Positions 63,088 to 64,000 of a stretch of DNA of 64,000 nt are shown here, one piece after another. Origin of the DNA: an uncultured Maribacter sp. Its GTDB lineage: Bacteria > Bacteroidota > Bacteroidia > Flavobacteriales > Flavobacteriaceae. Made by a program: the position numbers and the translations under genes. The DNA lies in assembly GCF_947500985.1 (NCBI RefSeq), contig NZ_CANMTX010000002.1, positions 372,001 through 436,000 on the forward strand, given 5' to 3'. Numbering within the stretch: the first letter of the stretch is position 1; the number at the start of each line of letters is the position of its first letter. The notes beneath the pieces were generated by a model. It made no database searches. It was not told where the DNA came from and saw only the letters and a list, made by a program, of their open reading frames with translations.

Positions 63088-63128
63088 CAAATATACATCA
63101 GGAAACTTTAAAAACTTAAAAAGTTTCC
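63088..63128 (-). promoter_or_regulatory. TetR operon promoter and operator palindrome
   Basis: On the minus strand TATATTTG (63088-63095) is a perfect -7 element, 8 bases before the tetR ATG region. Upstream of it GGAAACTTT (63101-63109) and AAAGTTTCC (63120-63128) form 9-base arms with a 10-base centre. The palindrome covers the spacer and -33, where a bound TetR dimer would block polymerase. An extra half-site AAAGTTTT lies just beyond. Confidence 0.65.
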
Positions 63129-63227
63129 AAAGTTTTACAATTTTTTAATGTTGCAAGATTATATGAATCGTTTTACACCGTTAGGAGATTATTTTGGTTC
63201 TAATGATTTTTTAAAAGAAACGTTTAT

Positions 63228-63246
63228 AAAATACGACGTATTTTTG
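63228..63246 (+). promoter_or_regulatory. -7 element TATTTTTG overlapped by a 17-bp palindrome
   Basis: TATTTTTG at 63239-63246 lies 16 bases before the polyprenyl synthetase ATG. AAAATACG-A-CGTATTTT (63228-63244) is a perfect palindrome covering most of it, a likely operator or fortuitous symmetry of the AT-rich promoter. Confidence 0.5.
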
Positions 63247-63262
63247 AAAAAAATTGCGAGGA

Positions 63263-64000
63263 ATGCATACTATTACTGAATATAGAGAAGAGTTTATTGC
63301 GTATTTGGACTCAATGAAAATTACAAAGGAACCTAGAAACCTTTATGAACCCATTACATATATTCTTGGTTTAGGCGGAAAACGCTTAAGACCAGTTCTG
63401 GTATTGATGACCGCTGAAATTTTTAAAGGTGATTTTAAGAAAGCTTTAGATGCTGCAGTAGCTATTGAGGTGTTTCATAATTTTTCTTTAGTGCATGATG
63501 ATATTATGGATGATGCACCTGTTCGTAGAGGGCAAACTACCGTTCATGAAAAATGGGATATAAATACTGGTATTCTATCTGGTGATGCGATGTTAATTAT
63601 GGCATATCAACTTTTTGAAAACTATGAGCCTAATATATTTAGAGATCTTGCCAAATTGTTTAGTAAAACAGCATTAGAAGTTTGCGAAGGGCAACAATAT
63701 GACGTCGATTTTGAAACAAGAGACGATGTAATGTTACCTGAATATTTAAAAATGATCGAGTACAAAACCGCTGTTCTTGTTGCTGCAGCCCTTAAAATGG
63801 GAGCTATTGTAGCGGGTGCTTCAGATACTGCGCAAGAGCAAATGTATAGTTTTGGACTAAATCTTGGTATTGCCTTTCAATTACAAGATGATTATTTAGA
63901 TGTATTTGGTGATCCAGAAACGTTCGGTAAACAAGTCGGTGGCGATATTATTGAGAATAAGAAAACGTATTTATATCTAAAAGCATTGAATTCTGGTTCT
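63263..64000 (+). CDS. Polyprenyl (isoprenyl) diphosphate synthase, 3' end outside the window
   Basis: From the ATG at 63263 the frame (MHTITEYREEFIAYL) is open to the window end: 246 residues, about three quarters of a typical 325-residue enzyme. The substrate block LGLGGKRLRPVLVLM, the first aspartate-rich motif in LVHDDIMDDAPVRRG and the second in LQDDYLDVFGDPETFGKQVGGD are all present, with the YKT-type EYKTAVLVAAALKMG. It condenses isopentenyl diphosphate onto allylic primers to make prenyl chains for quinones or cell wall carriers. Chain length is not readable. Confidence 0.9.
   Translation, partial: MHTITEYREEFIAYLDSMKITKEPRNLYEPITYILGLGGKRLRPVLVLMTAEIFKGDFKKALDAAVAIEVFHNFSLVHDDIMDDAPVRRGQTTVHEKWDINTGILSGDAMLIMAYQLFENYEPNIFRDLAKLFSKTALEVCEGQQYDVDFETRDDVMLPEYLKMIEYKTAVLVAAALKMGAIVAGASDTAQEQMYSFGLNLGIAFQLQDDYLDVFGDPETFGKQVGGDIIENKKTYLYLKALNSGS

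Noticed and set aside
1-64000. CRISPR arrays, tRNA/rRNA genes, insertion sequences, prophage, integrase or replication origin
   Set aside because: No regularly spaced repeats, cloverleaf-like segments, transposase or phage genes, or dnaA-box clusters were recognised in reading the window.

Overview
The window reads as chromosomal DNA of a low-GC marine member of the Flavobacteriaceae (Bacteroidota), of the Maribacter/Zobellia kind. The genus is an inference. Support comes from Bacteroidota-type -7 elements (TAnnTTTG), start codons without Shine-Dalgarno sequences but often with A-rich or CAA-rich leaders, and typical families: a Y_Y_Y propeller sensor kinase, DUF3078, DUF3109, DUF1080, TPR-LytS/LytTR pairs, and a PiT transporter fused to a PhoU-like tail. 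About 60 protein genes are packed densely on both strands. I see no tRNA, rRNA, CRISPR array, insertion sequence, prophage or replication origin. The first gene (VPS10/BNR protein) and the last (polyprenyl synthetase) are cut by the window edges.

Layout. 1-11 kb: a secreted propeller protein fragment, HemJ, two sensor kinases, a transglutaminase-like protein, a crotonase, a secreted protein of unknown role and a PA0069-type radical SAM protein. 11-20 kb: NTF2-like protein, processive glycosyltransferase, HD hydrolase plus PlsC, bacilliredoxin, TerB-DnaJ protein, HupE/UreJ-like protein, dCMP deaminase, CtpA-type protease, MarC protein. 20-25 kb: DUF3109 protein, a LytTR regulator with its TPR histidine kinase, small secreted or membrane proteins, and a roughly 0.95 kb stretch that is mostly non-coding but holds two mini membrane ORFs and strong hairpins.

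25-38 kb is the most cohesive accessory block. It holds two GMC oxidoreductases with a 3Fe-4S-type cysteine motif, a Tat-exported gluconate-dehydrogenase-subunit-3-like partner, three sugar isomerase/epimerase TIM barrels (Tat, lipoprotein and cytoplasmic), a Gfo/Idh/MocA oxidoreductase, an MFS permease and two DUF1080 lipoproteins. Together this looks like a 3-keto-glycoside pathway, in which glycosides are oxidised in the periplasm, the keto-sugar is cleaved or isomerised, and the product is imported and reduced. Three of its genes share a CAA-repeat leader.

38-51 kb is mostly housekeeping: YicC, Gmk, NadD, a PiT phosphate transporter, Dgt, DUF3078, Dxs, TadA, a cold-shock protein and a ClC channel. 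Direct repeats of AAGGTTA on an 11-bp period precede the phosphate transporter and a neighbouring gene and look like a Pho box. 51-54 kb is a duplicated two-gene module (TonB-like C-terminal protein plus TPR lipoprotein). 54-64 kb holds AspS, a MORN-like protein, and a TetR-TolC-adaptor-RND efflux operon with a clear operator palindrome, followed by the start of a polyprenyl diphosphate synthase.
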